A stretch of 64,000 bases of DNA, taken from contig NZ_BAFC01000127.1 in NCBI RefSeq assembly GCF_000248055.1, forward strand, positions 16,463-80,462, in the 5' to 3' direction. How positions within the stretch are numbered: the stretch's first letter is position 1; every line of letters starts with the position of its first letter. Shown here piece by piece: positions 14,752-24,107 of the stretch. The notes beneath the pieces are model-generated. The model searched no databases and was not told where the DNA came from. It worked only from the letters and a program-made list of their open reading frames with translations. The translations under genes were made by a program, and so were the position numbers. This stretch comes from Gordonia sputi NBRC 100414 (GTDB taxonomy: Bacteria > Actinomycetota > Actinomycetes > Mycobacteriales > Mycobacteriaceae).

Positions 14752-16602
14752 ATGACTGACGATATCTACGAGATCCCTAGCAAGACGCCCGACCTGCAGA
14801 CTGAGCTGGCGCAGAAGCTGCAGGAACTGGTGCCCGAAGCCATCGCAGATGGCAAGGTTGATGTCGCCAAGCTCACCGAACTCCTCGCTGGCGATGCCGC
14901 TGACAGCAACGAACGCTTCGGCCTGTTCTGGCCGGGCAAGAAGCGCGCCCTGCGTGCCGCCCAGGAACCCACGACCGCCACGCTGCGTCCCGACAAGGCT
15001 AACAGCAAGGACTGGGACACCACCAAGAACGTCTTCATCGAGGGCGACAACCTCGAAGTGCTCAAGATCCTCCAGAAGCACTACCACGGCAAGATCAAGA
15101 TGATCTACATCGATCCGCCGTACAACACCGGCAAGGACTTCGTCTACCCCGATAACTACAAGGAGGGTCTGGAGACCTACCTCGAGTGGACCAAACAGGT
15201 CAACGAGGAAGGCAAGAAGGTCTCGACCAACGCCGACTCCGAGGGGCGCTACCACTCGAACTGGCTCAACATGATGTACCCGCGTCTCAAGCTCGCGCGG
15301 AACCTGCTCACCGAGGACGGCATCATCTTCGTGAGTATCGACGAGAACGAGGACGCCAACCTTCGCCTCCTACTCGACACCGTCTTCGGTGCTTCGAACT
15401 TCGTCGGCGAGTTCATTTGGCAGCACAGTGTGCAGCCGAAGGGCTACACGAACACGGTTTCACTGCACCACAACATGATCTTGGCCTACCGCCGCGGAGA
15501 CGCATTTGAGCTCCACGCGCTGGAGCGCACCGCCGAGCACAACGTGAACTACCGGAATCCCGATAACGACCCGCGTGGCCCTTGGCGTGCGGGCGATGTC
15601 CGGAATGCGCTGTACCGGCCCAACCTGAAGTACAGGTTGGAAACGCCGAGCGGGAAGTTCATCGACCCGCCCGACAATGGCTGGCGCTGGAGCCAGGAGA
15701 CGATGGCCGCGAAGATTGCGACAGGCGAAATCAGCTTCGACGCATCCGAAACCAAGATCACGCGCAAGATCTACCTCGACACGGTCGAGGGACGGGCAGT
15801 CGAGTCCATCTGGTTCGGGAAGGAAGTCGGTGTCACGCGCGACGCCGCTCGTGAGTTGAAGGCTTTATTCGGGGGCATGCTGCCTTTTGACACACCCAAG
15901 CCGGTCGGCCTGATCGAACGAATGATGCAGATCGCCGGAGTCGGTTCGGGCGACACGGTGCTGGACTTTTTCTCCGGCTCGGCGACGACAGGTCATGCCG
16001 TCGTCGCTGCGAATGCAAAGGACGGGGGCACGCGGAGGCACATCCAAGTTCAACTCCCTGAGCCCTCAGGTGAGAATACCGAGGCCTACAAAGTGGGTCT
16101 TCGGACTCTGGCGGCGATTGGTCGGAGGCGACTGGAACTCGCTGGCCAGAAGGTTGCCGATGAGCTCACTGGTCAGTCCGTCGACACTGGATTCCGGGCC
16201 TACACGCTTACGGACACTAACTTCACCAAGTGGCATGTGTCGAGTGACGTCGAGGGGGGTGCATTGGAGCAGCATCTACTCAGCCTCCGGGACAGCGCCG
16301 CAGACGACGCTACACCGGATGCCCTCCTAACCGAGCTCCTCCTGAAGCAGGGCTACTCGCTTACCGAAGAGTCGTCTGAACTGGACGTGGCAGGTCTGCA
16401 CGTGCGGTCCGTTGGTGACGGTCTATTGCTGGCCTACCTTGACGAGCACACGAAACCCAAGCTCGACCAACTGCGCGAAGTCATCGACCAGGAGCCTTCC
16501 CGCTTCGTGATCCTCGAAGACGCCTTCCAGGGTGATGACGAGCTGAAGACCAACCTTGCCCAGCTCTGCAAGAGCAAGGGCGTGGAGCTCTGGACTGCCT
16601 GA
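14752..16602 (+). CDS. mod: Type III restriction-modification methyltransferase (Mod)
   Basis: N6-adenine methyltransferase and specificity subunit of a type III system. The catalytic DPPYNTG motif starts at residue 121, then EGRYHSNWLNMMYPRLKLAR and VSIDENEDANLRLLL. The variable target-recognition region is about residues 215-370, and the AdoMet motif DFFSGSATTGHAV starts at residue 405. Its 616 residues are normal for Mod. ATG 14752 follows GAGGATAA. The 70-base gap before it is AT-rich and contains TAGTAAAAT, so a second promoter is possible; that would let modification be expressed apart from the helicase. Mod and Res overlap by one base (TGATG). Confidence 0.95.
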   Translation: MTDDIYEIPSKTPDLQTELAQKLQELVPEAIADGKVDVAKLTELLAGDAADSNERFGLFWPGKKRALRAAQEPTTATLRPDKANSKDWDTTKNVFIEGDNLEVLKILQKHYHGKIKMIYIDPPYNTGKDFVYPDNYKEGLETYLEWTKQVNEEGKKVSTNADSEGRYHSNWLNMMYPRLKLARNLLTEDGIIFVSIDENEDANLRLLLDTVFGASNFVGEFIWQHSVQPKGYTNTVSLHHNMILAYRRGDAFELHALERTAEHNVNYRNPDNDPRGPWRAGDVRNALYRPNLKYRLETPSGKFIDPPDNGWRWSQETMAAKIATGEISFDASETKITRKIYLDTVEGRAVESIWFGKEVGVTRDAARELKALFGGMLPFDTPKPVGLIERMMQIAGVGSGDTVLDFFSGSATTGHAVVAANAKDGGTRRHIQVQLPEPSGENTEAYKVGLRTLAAIGRRRLELAGQKVADELTGQSVDTGFRAYTLTDTNFTKWHVSSDVEGGALEQHLLSLRDSAADDATPDALLTELLLKQGYSLTEESSELDVAGLHVRSVGDGLLLAYLDEHTKPKLDQLREVIDQEPSRFVILEDAFQGDDELKTNLAQLCKSKGVELWTA

Positions 16603-19565
16603 TGGAATTCAAGTTTGACGCCAAGCAGCAGTACCAGCTGGACGCCATCGGGTCGTTGGTGCAGCTTTTCGATGGCCAGCCGAAGGATGCTGACGACCTC
16701 GTCACCAAGCTGCGTGGAAGCGCGCCGGTCGAGGGTACGACCAACCAGTCAGCGCTCGACCTCGACCTAACACAAGAGATCGGGGCTGTCGGCAACAACC
16801 TCGTACTCGACGGCTCGACGATCCTGCACAACCTGCAAGCCGTCCAGGACAAGAACGGGCTGGAAGTCCTTCAAGAACTAGCCGGCAACTCCCTCGACTT
16901 CGATATCGAGATGGAGACCGGAACCGGCAAGACCTACGTTTACCTGCGCACGATTTTCGAGCTGGCGAAGGCGTACAGCTTCACCAAGTTCGTCATCCTC
17001 GTACCGAGCGTCGCGATCAAGGAAGGCGTCACCACCAGCATCAAGCTGATGCACCAGCACTTCCGCGAGTTGTACCCGGCGCATCCCTTCGACTACTCGG
17101 TCTACTCTGGCAAGTCCGCCGAGGAGGTACAGGGCTTCGCCACCAGTACCAACGTGCAGATCATGGTAATGACCATCGACTCGATCCGAGGCGACGCCAG
17201 CTCCCGCATCATTCACCAGAACCGCGACAAGCTGAACGGTCTGCGCCCAATCGACTATCTGAAGGCTACTCATCCAGTAGTCATCATGGACGAGCCGCAG
17301 AACATGGAATCCAAGCTGTCGCAATCTTCGATCAGCGAGCTCGATCCCATCGCCACGCTTCGCTTCTCGGCCACACACCGCAAACAGCGCAACGTCGTCT
17401 ACCGACTCGATCCGGTCGATGCCCACGATCACGGGCTGGTCAAGCAGATCGTCGTCGCCGAAGTTGCTCAACAGGGCACCGACGCAGCGCCTTACATCAA
17501 GGTGATCGAGGTCAAGCGCGACCCATGGGAGGCCAAGCTTGAACTGGCCGTCCGCGCCGCTGACGGCTCAACGCCTCGTCGAATTATCAAGGTCAAACAG
17601 GATCAGGAGCTGTCCAACCTGACCAACAACCCTGCCTACGAAGGCTGGTGGATCACCGAACTGTCCATCGAGCCCCAGTATGTGGACCTCAACAAGCACG
17701 GCATGCTCCAGCAGGGCGAGGAGATCGGCGGCAACTCCGACTCGATCTACCGCGAGATGATTCGGGAAACCATCAGGGAGCACCTCCGTAAGCAGACGAT
17801 GTTGGCCAGCAAGAACATCAAGGTTCTGAGCCTGTTCTTCATCGACAAGGTCGAGAACTTCCTCGGTGATGGTGTCAACAACATTGATGCCAATGGTCAG
17901 TTCGTTCAGTGGTTCGACGAGTTGTTCCGCGAGGAGCGCGCCAAGTCGGCCCAGTGGCAAGAACTGTTCCCGCAAGATCCGGCGGACCTGCGCCGCGGCT
18001 ATTTCTCCGTCCTCAAGGGCAAGAAGGGGATGGCCGACAAGTTCCAGGACACCTCCGGGGCTACCAAAGCCGATGATGACGCCTACGACCTGATCATGCG
18101 CGACAAGGCACGACTGCTCGACGAGGCCGAACCTGTCCGCTTTATTTTCAGCCACTCCGCACTACGCGAGGGTTGGGACAACCCGAACGTCTTCCAGATT
18201 TGCACCCTGCGCGAGATGGGTGCCGAAGTCGAACGCCGGCAGACCATCGGTCGCGGTCTACGTCTGCCGGTTGACCAGACGGGTGAGCGTGTCGCCGACC
18301 GCAGCATTGCCCAACTCACCGTCGTCGCAAACGAGTCCTACCAGGCGTTTGCCAAGAAGTTGCAGACCGAGTACGAGAAGTCTGGCGTCGAGATCGGCCG
18401 AGTTCGCCCGCAGGAGTTCTCCAAGATCCCGCTGTACGAAGAGCACATCGAGCCCGACGGCCCGGAGTACTTCGGCTACGAGCGATCCAAGACGCTTTAC
18501 GAGGCGTTGGAGTCCTCGGGGATGATCAAGGACGGCAAGATCACCGCCGCGTACCAGCCGACACAGCTCGGTTTCGATCTCAAGCAGCACGTCCCGGACT
18601 TCTACTGGCCCTATGAAGACGTCATCATCGAGTACATCGCACGCTCCAGCATCGAGCGGTACGTCAAGCCGCAGTCCAAGCGGAAAGCCCGCAAGCTCAA
18701 CAAGGAGCTGTTCGCCAACCCCGAGTTCGAGGAGTTCTGGCGCACCATCTCGCGGCGCACGACTTACCGTGTCGCCGTCGACCGCGAACGCCTGATTGAG
18801 GCAACGGTCAAGGTGATCAAGGAAGCACCGCCGATCCAGCCGCTTCGTATCCAGGTCACCCGAGCCGGCGTGAAGATCCTCCGCGGCGGCACCAAGGCCA
18901 CCGAGACAGGGCAGCGGTCGGCGTCGCTGCAGGGCGCCTACGACCTGCCTGACATCATCACTGAACTGCAGGAAGCCACCTCGCTGACTCGTAAGACGAT
19001 CATCGACATCCTGCTCGACAGTGGACGGCTGCCCGAGTTCATCGGCAACCCCAACGACTTCATCCAGATGGTCAAGGGCCGCCTGCAGTCCGTGCTCGCC
19101 GAGATCGTCACCGAGGGCATCCAGTACGAGAAGATCGGCGGCTACGTCTACGAGTTACGCGAGCTCCAGAAGGATGGGCAGGAAGAAAAGGACCGCTTCC
19201 TCGACCAGATGTACAAGCTGCAGAATCCGGAGAAGTCAGACTTCGACTACGTCGTCTATGACTCCGAACCGGAACGCCAATTCGCCGAGCTCCTCGACGG
19301 CCGCGACGACGTCAAGTTGTTCATGAAATTGCCGTCCAAGTTCAAGATCGACACTCCAGTAGGCCCCTACAACCCGGACTGGGCGATCATCAAGCACGAG
19401 GCCGGCCAGGACCGGATCTACATGATCCGCGAGATTAAGAGCACCGACGACGAGGTCAAGCGCCGTCCGACCGAGAACGCCAAGATCAAGGCGGCCACCA
19501 AGCACTTCGCCGCTATCGGCGTAGGTGACTACGCGGTCTCCGTGCCGGGAGCGTGGAGGGTATGA
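16602..19565 (+). CDS. res: Type III restriction endonuclease helicase subunit (Res)
   Basis: ATP-dependent restriction subunit, 987 residues, acting with Mod. Walker A is METGTGKTYVYLRT (Gly107-Thr111 core), the motif II box is DEPQ at 230-233, and motif III is FSATHRKQRNVVYRLD. The lower helicase motifs include FSHSALREGWDNPNVFQICTL, then RRQTIGRGLRLPVD. The C-terminal nuclease is a PD-(D/E)xK fold with NPDWAII (Asp926) and MIREIKST (Glu944, Lys946). All catalytic motifs look intact, so the enzyme should be active. Its stop overlaps the next start by four bases (ATGA), which ties the following three genes to the restriction system. Confidence 0.95.
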   Translation: MEFKFDAKQQYQLDAIGSLVQLFDGQPKDADDLVTKLRGSAPVEGTTNQSALDLDLTQEIGAVGNNLVLDGSTILHNLQAVQDKNGLEVLQELAGNSLDFDIEMETGTGKTYVYLRTIFELAKAYSFTKFVILVPSVAIKEGVTTSIKLMHQHFRELYPAHPFDYSVYSGKSAEEVQGFATSTNVQIMVMTIDSIRGDASSRIIHQNRDKLNGLRPIDYLKATHPVVIMDEPQNMESKLSQSSISELDPIATLRFSATHRKQRNVVYRLDPVDAHDHGLVKQIVVAEVAQQGTDAAPYIKVIEVKRDPWEAKLELAVRAADGSTPRRIIKVKQDQELSNLTNNPAYEGWWITELSIEPQYVDLNKHGMLQQGEEIGGNSDSIYREMIRETIREHLRKQTMLASKNIKVLSLFFIDKVENFLGDGVNNIDANGQFVQWFDELFREERAKSAQWQELFPQDPADLRRGYFSVLKGKKGMADKFQDTSGATKADDDAYDLIMRDKARLLDEAEPVRFIFSHSALREGWDNPNVFQICTLREMGAEVERRQTIGRGLRLPVDQTGERVADRSIAQLTVVANESYQAFAKKLQTEYEKSGVEIGRVRPQEFSKIPLYEEHIEPDGPEYFGYERSKTLYEALESSGMIKDGKITAAYQPTQLGFDLKQHVPDFYWPYEDVIIEYIARSSIERYVKPQSKRKARKLNKELFANPEFEEFWRTISRRTTYRVAVDRERLIEATVKVIKEAPPIQPLRIQVTRAGVKILRGGTKATETGQRSASLQGAYDLPDIITELQEATSLTRKTIIDILLDSGRLPEFIGNPNDFIQMVKGRLQSVLAEIVTEGIQYEKIGGYVYELRELQKDGQEEKDRFLDQMYKLQNPEKSDFDYVVYDSEPERQFAELLDGRDDVKLFMKLPSKFKIDTPVGPYNPDWAIIKHEAGQDRIYMIREIKSTDDEVKRRPTENAKIKAATKHFAAIGVGDYAVSVPGAWRV

Positions 19566-20329
19566 CGAAGCGCGACACGCCTCAGAACTCGATGATCAAG
19601 ATCGTCTATTTCGACGAGGAGTCGGCCTCGGACTACCTGGACATCTCTGCAGGCGGCAAGACAGCTGCCACGAGCGAAGATGTCAAGGAGCGCACCAAAG
19701 ACGTGCACGCGAAGGTCGAGGCTGGTCTCGTCGCGAAGCTGAGCTGGCTGCCATTCCTCGGCGCGTCCGGCGAACTCAGCACCGGGGCTGGGGCATCTGC
19801 TGCCGGCAAGAGCATCCTCAGCAAGACGCTATCAAATACGATCCTCACCGACTATCTCGCGAAGGCAAGTGAGGACCGTCAGGTAGTCCAGCTGCGAGAC
19901 CTCCGGGTTACCGCACCTAAAGACTCGATGGCGTACATGAAGATGTTCACGCCATACATGGTCATGCTCAAGATGGACGAGATCCCGGTTGACCTGGCTC
20001 GAATGGATGAAGTGCTCGTCGGGGCCAAGGGATATTACGAACTACTCGGCGAAGGAGTCGATGGCACCAAGCGCGTGCTGCGATTCAACATCAAAGCATT
20101 CCGGAACAACTATGGTCTCACCGACCTCGGCCGCATGAACCTGGTGTTCCACGGCATTCTCGTAGGCAAGACCTTCGAGCACGCGCTCGGAATGGAAGCC
20201 GAGATGTCGGGCGGCGCAGGCGAATCCACCGTGACGGCGGTCGAACTCGTCGATGGCGTGGACGCTCATAACGAGGAGCTTCTGAACGTTTACGACGTGA
20301 TTCTCGCTGGAGTCGAGCATGCCGGGTGA
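19562..20329 (+). CDS. DUF6414-like protein, first gene of an unassigned defence module
   Basis: A 255-residue protein beginning MTKRDTPQNSMIKIVYFDEE, with SASDYLDISAGGK just after. From memory this pattern (a short strand with YFDEES, then an aligned DYL) resembles DUF6414 proteins; I could not search. After a Gly/Ala/Ser-rich patch (residues 68-88) comes KTLSNTILTDYLAK and a largely beta C-terminal half with TPYMVMLKM, KRVLRFNIKAFRNNYGL and a hydrophobic VYDVILAGVEHAG end. There is no nuclease motif and no clear transmembrane helix. ATG 19562 overlaps the res stop; its own stop lies 11 bases inside the AAA+ gene. A sensor or adaptor for the two ATPases downstream is plausible. Confidence 0.75.
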   Translation: MTKRDTPQNSMIKIVYFDEESASDYLDISAGGKTAATSEDVKERTKDVHAKVEAGLVAKLSWLPFLGASGELSTGAGASAAGKSILSKTLSNTILTDYLAKASEDRQVVQLRDLRVTAPKDSMAYMKMFTPYMVMLKMDEIPVDLARMDEVLVGAKGYYELLGEGVDGTKRVLRFNIKAFRNNYGLTDLGRMNLVFHGILVGKTFEHALGMEAEMSGGAGESTVTAVELVDGVDAHNEELLNVYDVILAGVEHAG

Positions 20330-21482
20330 CGTAACGGTCACCATCTACTACGGTCCGCTGTCGTGGTTCGAAGACCAACTGACGAAGAAGGAGTGCACGA
20401 GCCTTCTCGACATCGTTTACGAGCGTGATGAAGCCAGCCGGCGACATACTCACGTCGTCGAAGGTCGGGAGGTGTCACCGCTCGAAGAACGAGCACCAAG
20501 GCCGAAGCACGTAGCAGCTGAGTCGAACGACTATGCCAGCCTGAACGAGCACGTCATTACGAACTTCGCCGGCCTCGTCCGATCGATCAATCCCGAATGC
20601 CTTCATCTACACAACCCACCGGCCCACATTCATGCGCAACTTGAACGCACATTCGCCACCGACGTGAAGCGCTACGGGTATCCGGTGGTGACACGGGACA
20701 CCCTGATCCGATTCCGCGACGGTTTCGCCGGACATCTGGTTGGACAAGCAGCCGTCAAGGAGGCGCTGCTCGCGGCACTGTACCCGCTCACCACGACGCG
20801 ACGCGCGAAGCCCGTCGTCCTCATGTTTTACGGCCCGTCCGGTGTGGGTAAGACCGAGACCGCACAGTTCGTCAATGGGCTGCTCGGCGGCACGCTCCTG
20901 CGTAAGCAGTTCTCCATGTTCCACAACGACAAGTTCGCGTCGTACCTGTTCGGGGGAACGCACTCGGAAGCGTCCTTCGCGCGCGATCTGCTCGACCGCG
21001 AATCCGGCGTCATCCTGATCGACGAGTTCGACAAAGCGAACTCGGTCTTTCACAGTGCCTTCTACCAACTCTTCGACGGCGGCGTCTTCGAGGACAAGAA
21101 CTACAGCGTCCAGGTCGGCCCCGCGCTGATCATCTGCACCTCGAACTACGGCACCGAGGACGAAATCCGCAAGGCACTCGGAGATGCGCTCTACTCACGG
21201 TTCGACTCTTTGGTTCAGTTCAAGCCACTCTCGAAGGACGAGATTCGGCAGGTGATCGATCGGCTCGTGGACGACCGCTACGGCAAGCTGGCAGCGGACG
21301 AACAAGAGCGGATCGAGCTGAGCGAACTCAAGGCCCTTTTGCATCCGTTGGCCGATAGGTCTGGCAACGTTCGCAAACTCGGCAAGCTGGTCGACGAGGT
21401 CATCTCACTGGTGTTGGTGCGCGCGGTGCTTAGAGAATCTCCGAAGGTCAATGATGAACCGCATACGGAGGGGGCAGCATGA
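20319..21482 (+). CDS. ClpB-like AAA+ ATPase of the defence module
   Basis: A 387-residue single AAA+ module. About 140 N-terminal residues of unknown fold come first, including a His-rich ECLHLHNPPAHIHAQL. Then GFAGHLVGQAAVKEALLAAL leads into Walker A YGPSGVGKTETAQF (GPSGVGKT at 172-179) and Walker B VILIDEFDKAN (231-241). Sensor 1 is LIICTSNYGTEDE, and YSRFDSLVQFKPLS gives a probable arginine finger. The small lid domain ends NVRKLGKLVDEVI. The core most resembles the second ring of ClpA/ClpB and the ClpX group, without the substrate or ClpP-docking parts. Overlaps join it to both neighbours, so a fixed complex is likely. Confidence 0.85.
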   Translation: MPGDVTVTIYYGPLSWFEDQLTKKECTSLLDIVYERDEASRRHTHVVEGREVSPLEERAPRPKHVAAESNDYASLNEHVITNFAGLVRSINPECLHLHNPPAHIHAQLERTFATDVKRYGYPVVTRDTLIRFRDGFAGHLVGQAAVKEALLAALYPLTTTRRAKPVVLMFYGPSGVGKTETAQFVNGLLGGTLLRKQFSMFHNDKFASYLFGGTHSEASFARDLLDRESGVILIDEFDKANSVFHSAFYQLFDGGVFEDKNYSVQVGPALIICTSNYGTEDEIRKALGDALYSRFDSLVQFKPLSKDEIRQVIDRLVDDRYGKLAADEQERIELSELKALLHPLADRSGNVRKLGKLVDEVISLVLVRAVLRESPKVNDEPHTEGAA

Positions 21483-24097
21483 GTAGTGACATAGCGGTAC
21501 CCGAAATCGGGTCGGAAGATCACGCTGGGCTGGACGTCATAGAGGAGTCCGCGTTCGTCGATCCTCGATCCCTGCTCGCGGACTGGGCGAATGCCAACGA
21601 CGAGTGGGTGCGTCTGCTCGTATCAGAAGTCATTATGACCGGGCGGTCTGTCGGCACCTCAACGATCGAGAAGGCATACCAGCTCTTCCGGCAGGAGAAG
21701 GCACTCGAAAAGCGTGAGCTGCCAGCCGTTCCGAAGCTCAACATCGAAGCACGTCAAGACGAATCAGCGCCTCCGCTCATTCTGACTCAGCTGTCCAACG
21801 TGCACGGCGTCAATGCCTTGACTGCGGGCGCCGTGATCGAGCCGCACGAAGGGCTGACCATCATCTATGGCGAGAACGGCACTGGCAAAACGGGCTACTC
21901 ACGTATCTTCAAGGCGCTGGCGAACAGTCGCACCGCCGATACAATTCTCGGCAACATCGACTCTGATATCACCGAGGTGCAGTCGGCTACGCTCGAGTTC
22001 AAGCTCGGCGACGACACCCAAACCCTGACGTGGATGGGTGATCGAGGTGTCTCTCCGTTTACGCGCATGTCGATCTTCGACAGCCCGGCTGTGCGAACCC
22101 ACGTCGACGATGCCCTCGACTACGTCTACACCCCGGCTTCGCTCGCCTTGTTCAACGACATCACCACTGCTATTCAGGCGGTCGCCGCCCAGATCGACGC
22201 AACGATCGCTGACCTTGGTTCGAGCGGCTCCGACCTGCTTACGCGATTCCAGCGCGGATCGACCATTTATCCGCTTGTCGAGACGCTCGGCGCTTCCACT
22301 GACCTGACCGACCTCAAGTCAAAAGCCCGGTCCGGAGAGGCAGTCGAGAAGGAGCTCGACTCGCTCACTCAAGAAGTGGCAGCCCTGCGCGCCAACACGA
22401 TGGGTACACAGATCACCGCGCTCAAAAGCCAGCAACGTGTCTTGGCGCAGGCCCTCTCCGCTGCTGACGCTCTGCTTGTCTTCGACCGTGCTGCATATAA
22501 CGGTGCGCTGACCAAGCGCGCGCGGCTCACGACTGACCATGAGACGTTCCGAAGCGAGCTCTTCGCAGCAGCCGATCTACCCGCTGAGCCGGACGACACA
22601 TGGAACGAGTTCATAGAGGCGGGCGAGACATACCGCCAGCACCTCGTCGATCGCGAAGCGCACGATGCCGGCCGCTGTCTCTACTGCCGTCAGCCTCTAT
22701 CTGACCCCGCCCGGGCTCTCCTCACGCGCTATTCGACATACCTTGAGGACAAAATTTCTGCGGATATCCGTGCGAACGAGACCGCGATCACTGGACACAA
22801 GAGTCAGATCGCCGCCATCCAGAGCAACGATATGACTGCTTTCATCAAGGAGCACAAGGATGGCGACAAGGCCGACCGGCCAACGTTCTTCGACCGAGTC
22901 GAAACGATCGAGGGTGTTCGGAGCGCAGTCGCCACCTCGGTCGCCGATGGCCAGCCGGTCGACATCAAGGTCGCGGACTTGGTCACTTCGCCGAGGGCGA
23001 CGGTTGAAGCCGTCCTGACGACCACTGGCGCGAGCATCACTGAGCTGGAGGGTCAGCAGCAGAACCGAGCCAGAGTTCTCGGCGAGAAGCAGACTGAACT
23101 ACTAGAGCTCAAGGACGCCGTCGAACTGGGCAAGTCCTGGTCGCTGATTGAAGCCCAGGTCAAGCGGGCCAAGGAAGCGGATCGACTGGGAACCCTCAAG
23201 CGCCCGTTGCCATCGCTTGGGCGATCGGTTACCGCTCTTGCGAAGACCGCCAGCGACCAGCTGATCAACCAGAGCTTCGATGCCCTGTTCCTGGAGGAAT
23301 GTGACGCACTCCGCACGCCCGTCCTAAACGTGCAGTTCGTAGGGCGGGAGGGGAAGGCTCAGCGCCGCAAGGTCTTGAGCGGTAAGCACAAGCCGTCCAA
23401 GGTGCTCTCTGAGGGTGAGCAGAAGGTGCTAGCGCTCGCCGACTTCCTTGCCGAGGCGCGGCTCGCCGGTATCACGGCACCAGTGATCTTTGACGATCCA
23501 GTGTCAAGCCTCGACCATCGGCGGATCAACGAGGTTGCCCAGCGCATCGCGCTGCTCGCGAACGAGAATCAGGTCCTCGTCTTCACTCACGATATTCTGT
23601 TCGCTACGACGCTCCTGAACCTCACTGAGAAGTCGAAGCGTTGCTCGCTGTTCCAGATCACGGACGAGGGTGGCAAGGGAAAAGTCGTCCGTGCGACCGG
23701 CTTACGTACCGACTCACTGAACGCCATCAAGGGCCGGATCAACGACGCGATCCAGAGGGCGAAGACACAGGACGGTGAGGTACGAGATGCCCTCGTACGC
23801 ATGGCGTATAGCCATGTTCGTGCGTGGTGCGAAGTTTTCACCGAGGAAGAGCTGTTGAAGGGGGTTACCAAGCGTTATCGGGCCAACGTCCAGATGACTA
23901 CACTTCCAAGCATCAATGGGGGCAAGCTTGACGAGATCGGCCCGAAGGTGGCCGAAATCTTCGAGGTAGCTTGTCGCTACATCGACGGGCACTCTCAGCC
24001 CCTCGTTACATTGGGAGTGAGCCCGACTCTCACGGGACTCGAACAGCACTGGGAGGAGCTGCAAGCCCTCAAGAAGACCAACGATGGCAAGGCGTAA
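21479..24097 (+). CDS. SMC/RloC-like ATPase with zinc-hook motif
   Basis: An 872-residue ABC-type ATPase of the AAA_13/RloC kind. Walker A is GENGTGKT at 131-138, followed by GYSRIFKAL. A coiled-coil insert of about 450 residues carries the hook CLYC (Cys400 and Cys403) at its middle. The ABC signature is LSEGEQKVLALADF (643-656), Walker B is FDDPVSSLDH (671-680), and the H-switch is VFTHD. The last 150 residues (RMAYSHVRAWCEVFTEEELL ...) are where RloC and PrrC hold their anticodon nuclease. I see Arg, His, Glu and Cys there but cannot place the RloC triad. About 90 N-terminal residues before the ATPase are extra. ATGA overlap links it to the AAA+ gene; it ends the operon. Confidence 0.85.
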   Translation: MSSDIAVPEIGSEDHAGLDVIEESAFVDPRSLLADWANANDEWVRLLVSEVIMTGRSVGTSTIEKAYQLFRQEKALEKRELPAVPKLNIEARQDESAPPLILTQLSNVHGVNALTAGAVIEPHEGLTIIYGENGTGKTGYSRIFKALANSRTADTILGNIDSDITEVQSATLEFKLGDDTQTLTWMGDRGVSPFTRMSIFDSPAVRTHVDDALDYVYTPASLALFNDITTAIQAVAAQIDATIADLGSSGSDLLTRFQRGSTIYPLVETLGASTDLTDLKSKARSGEAVEKELDSLTQEVAALRANTMGTQITALKSQQRVLAQALSAADALLVFDRAAYNGALTKRARLTTDHETFRSELFAAADLPAEPDDTWNEFIEAGETYRQHLVDREAHDAGRCLYCRQPLSDPARALLTRYSTYLEDKISADIRANETAITGHKSQIAAIQSNDMTAFIKEHKDGDKADRPTFFDRVETIEGVRSAVATSVADGQPVDIKVADLVTSPRATVEAVLTTTGASITELEGQQQNRARVLGEKQTELLELKDAVELGKSWSLIEAQVKRAKEADRLGTLKRPLPSLGRSVTALAKTASDQLINQSFDALFLEECDALRTPVLNVQFVGREGKAQRRKVLSGKHKPSKVLSEGEQKVLALADFLAEARLAGITAPVIFDDPVSSLDHRRINEVAQRIALLANENQVLVFTHDILFATTLLNLTEKSKRCSLFQITDEGGKGKVVRATGLRTDSLNAIKGRINDAIQRAKTQDGEVRDALVRMAYSHVRAWCEVFTEEELLKGVTKRYRANVQMTTLPSINGGKLDEIGPKVAEIFEVACRYIDGHSQPLVTLGVSPTLTGLEQHWEELQALKKTNDGKA

Positions 24098-24107
24098 GGG
24101 CCGAGGT

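Noticed and set aside
11817..24097. DISARM, BREX or Dnd system
   Set aside because: An SNF2 helicase and methyltransferase alone suggest DISARM, but drmA, drmB and drmC are absent, and there is no pglZ, brxC or dnd gene. The methyltransferase and Res are typical type III.
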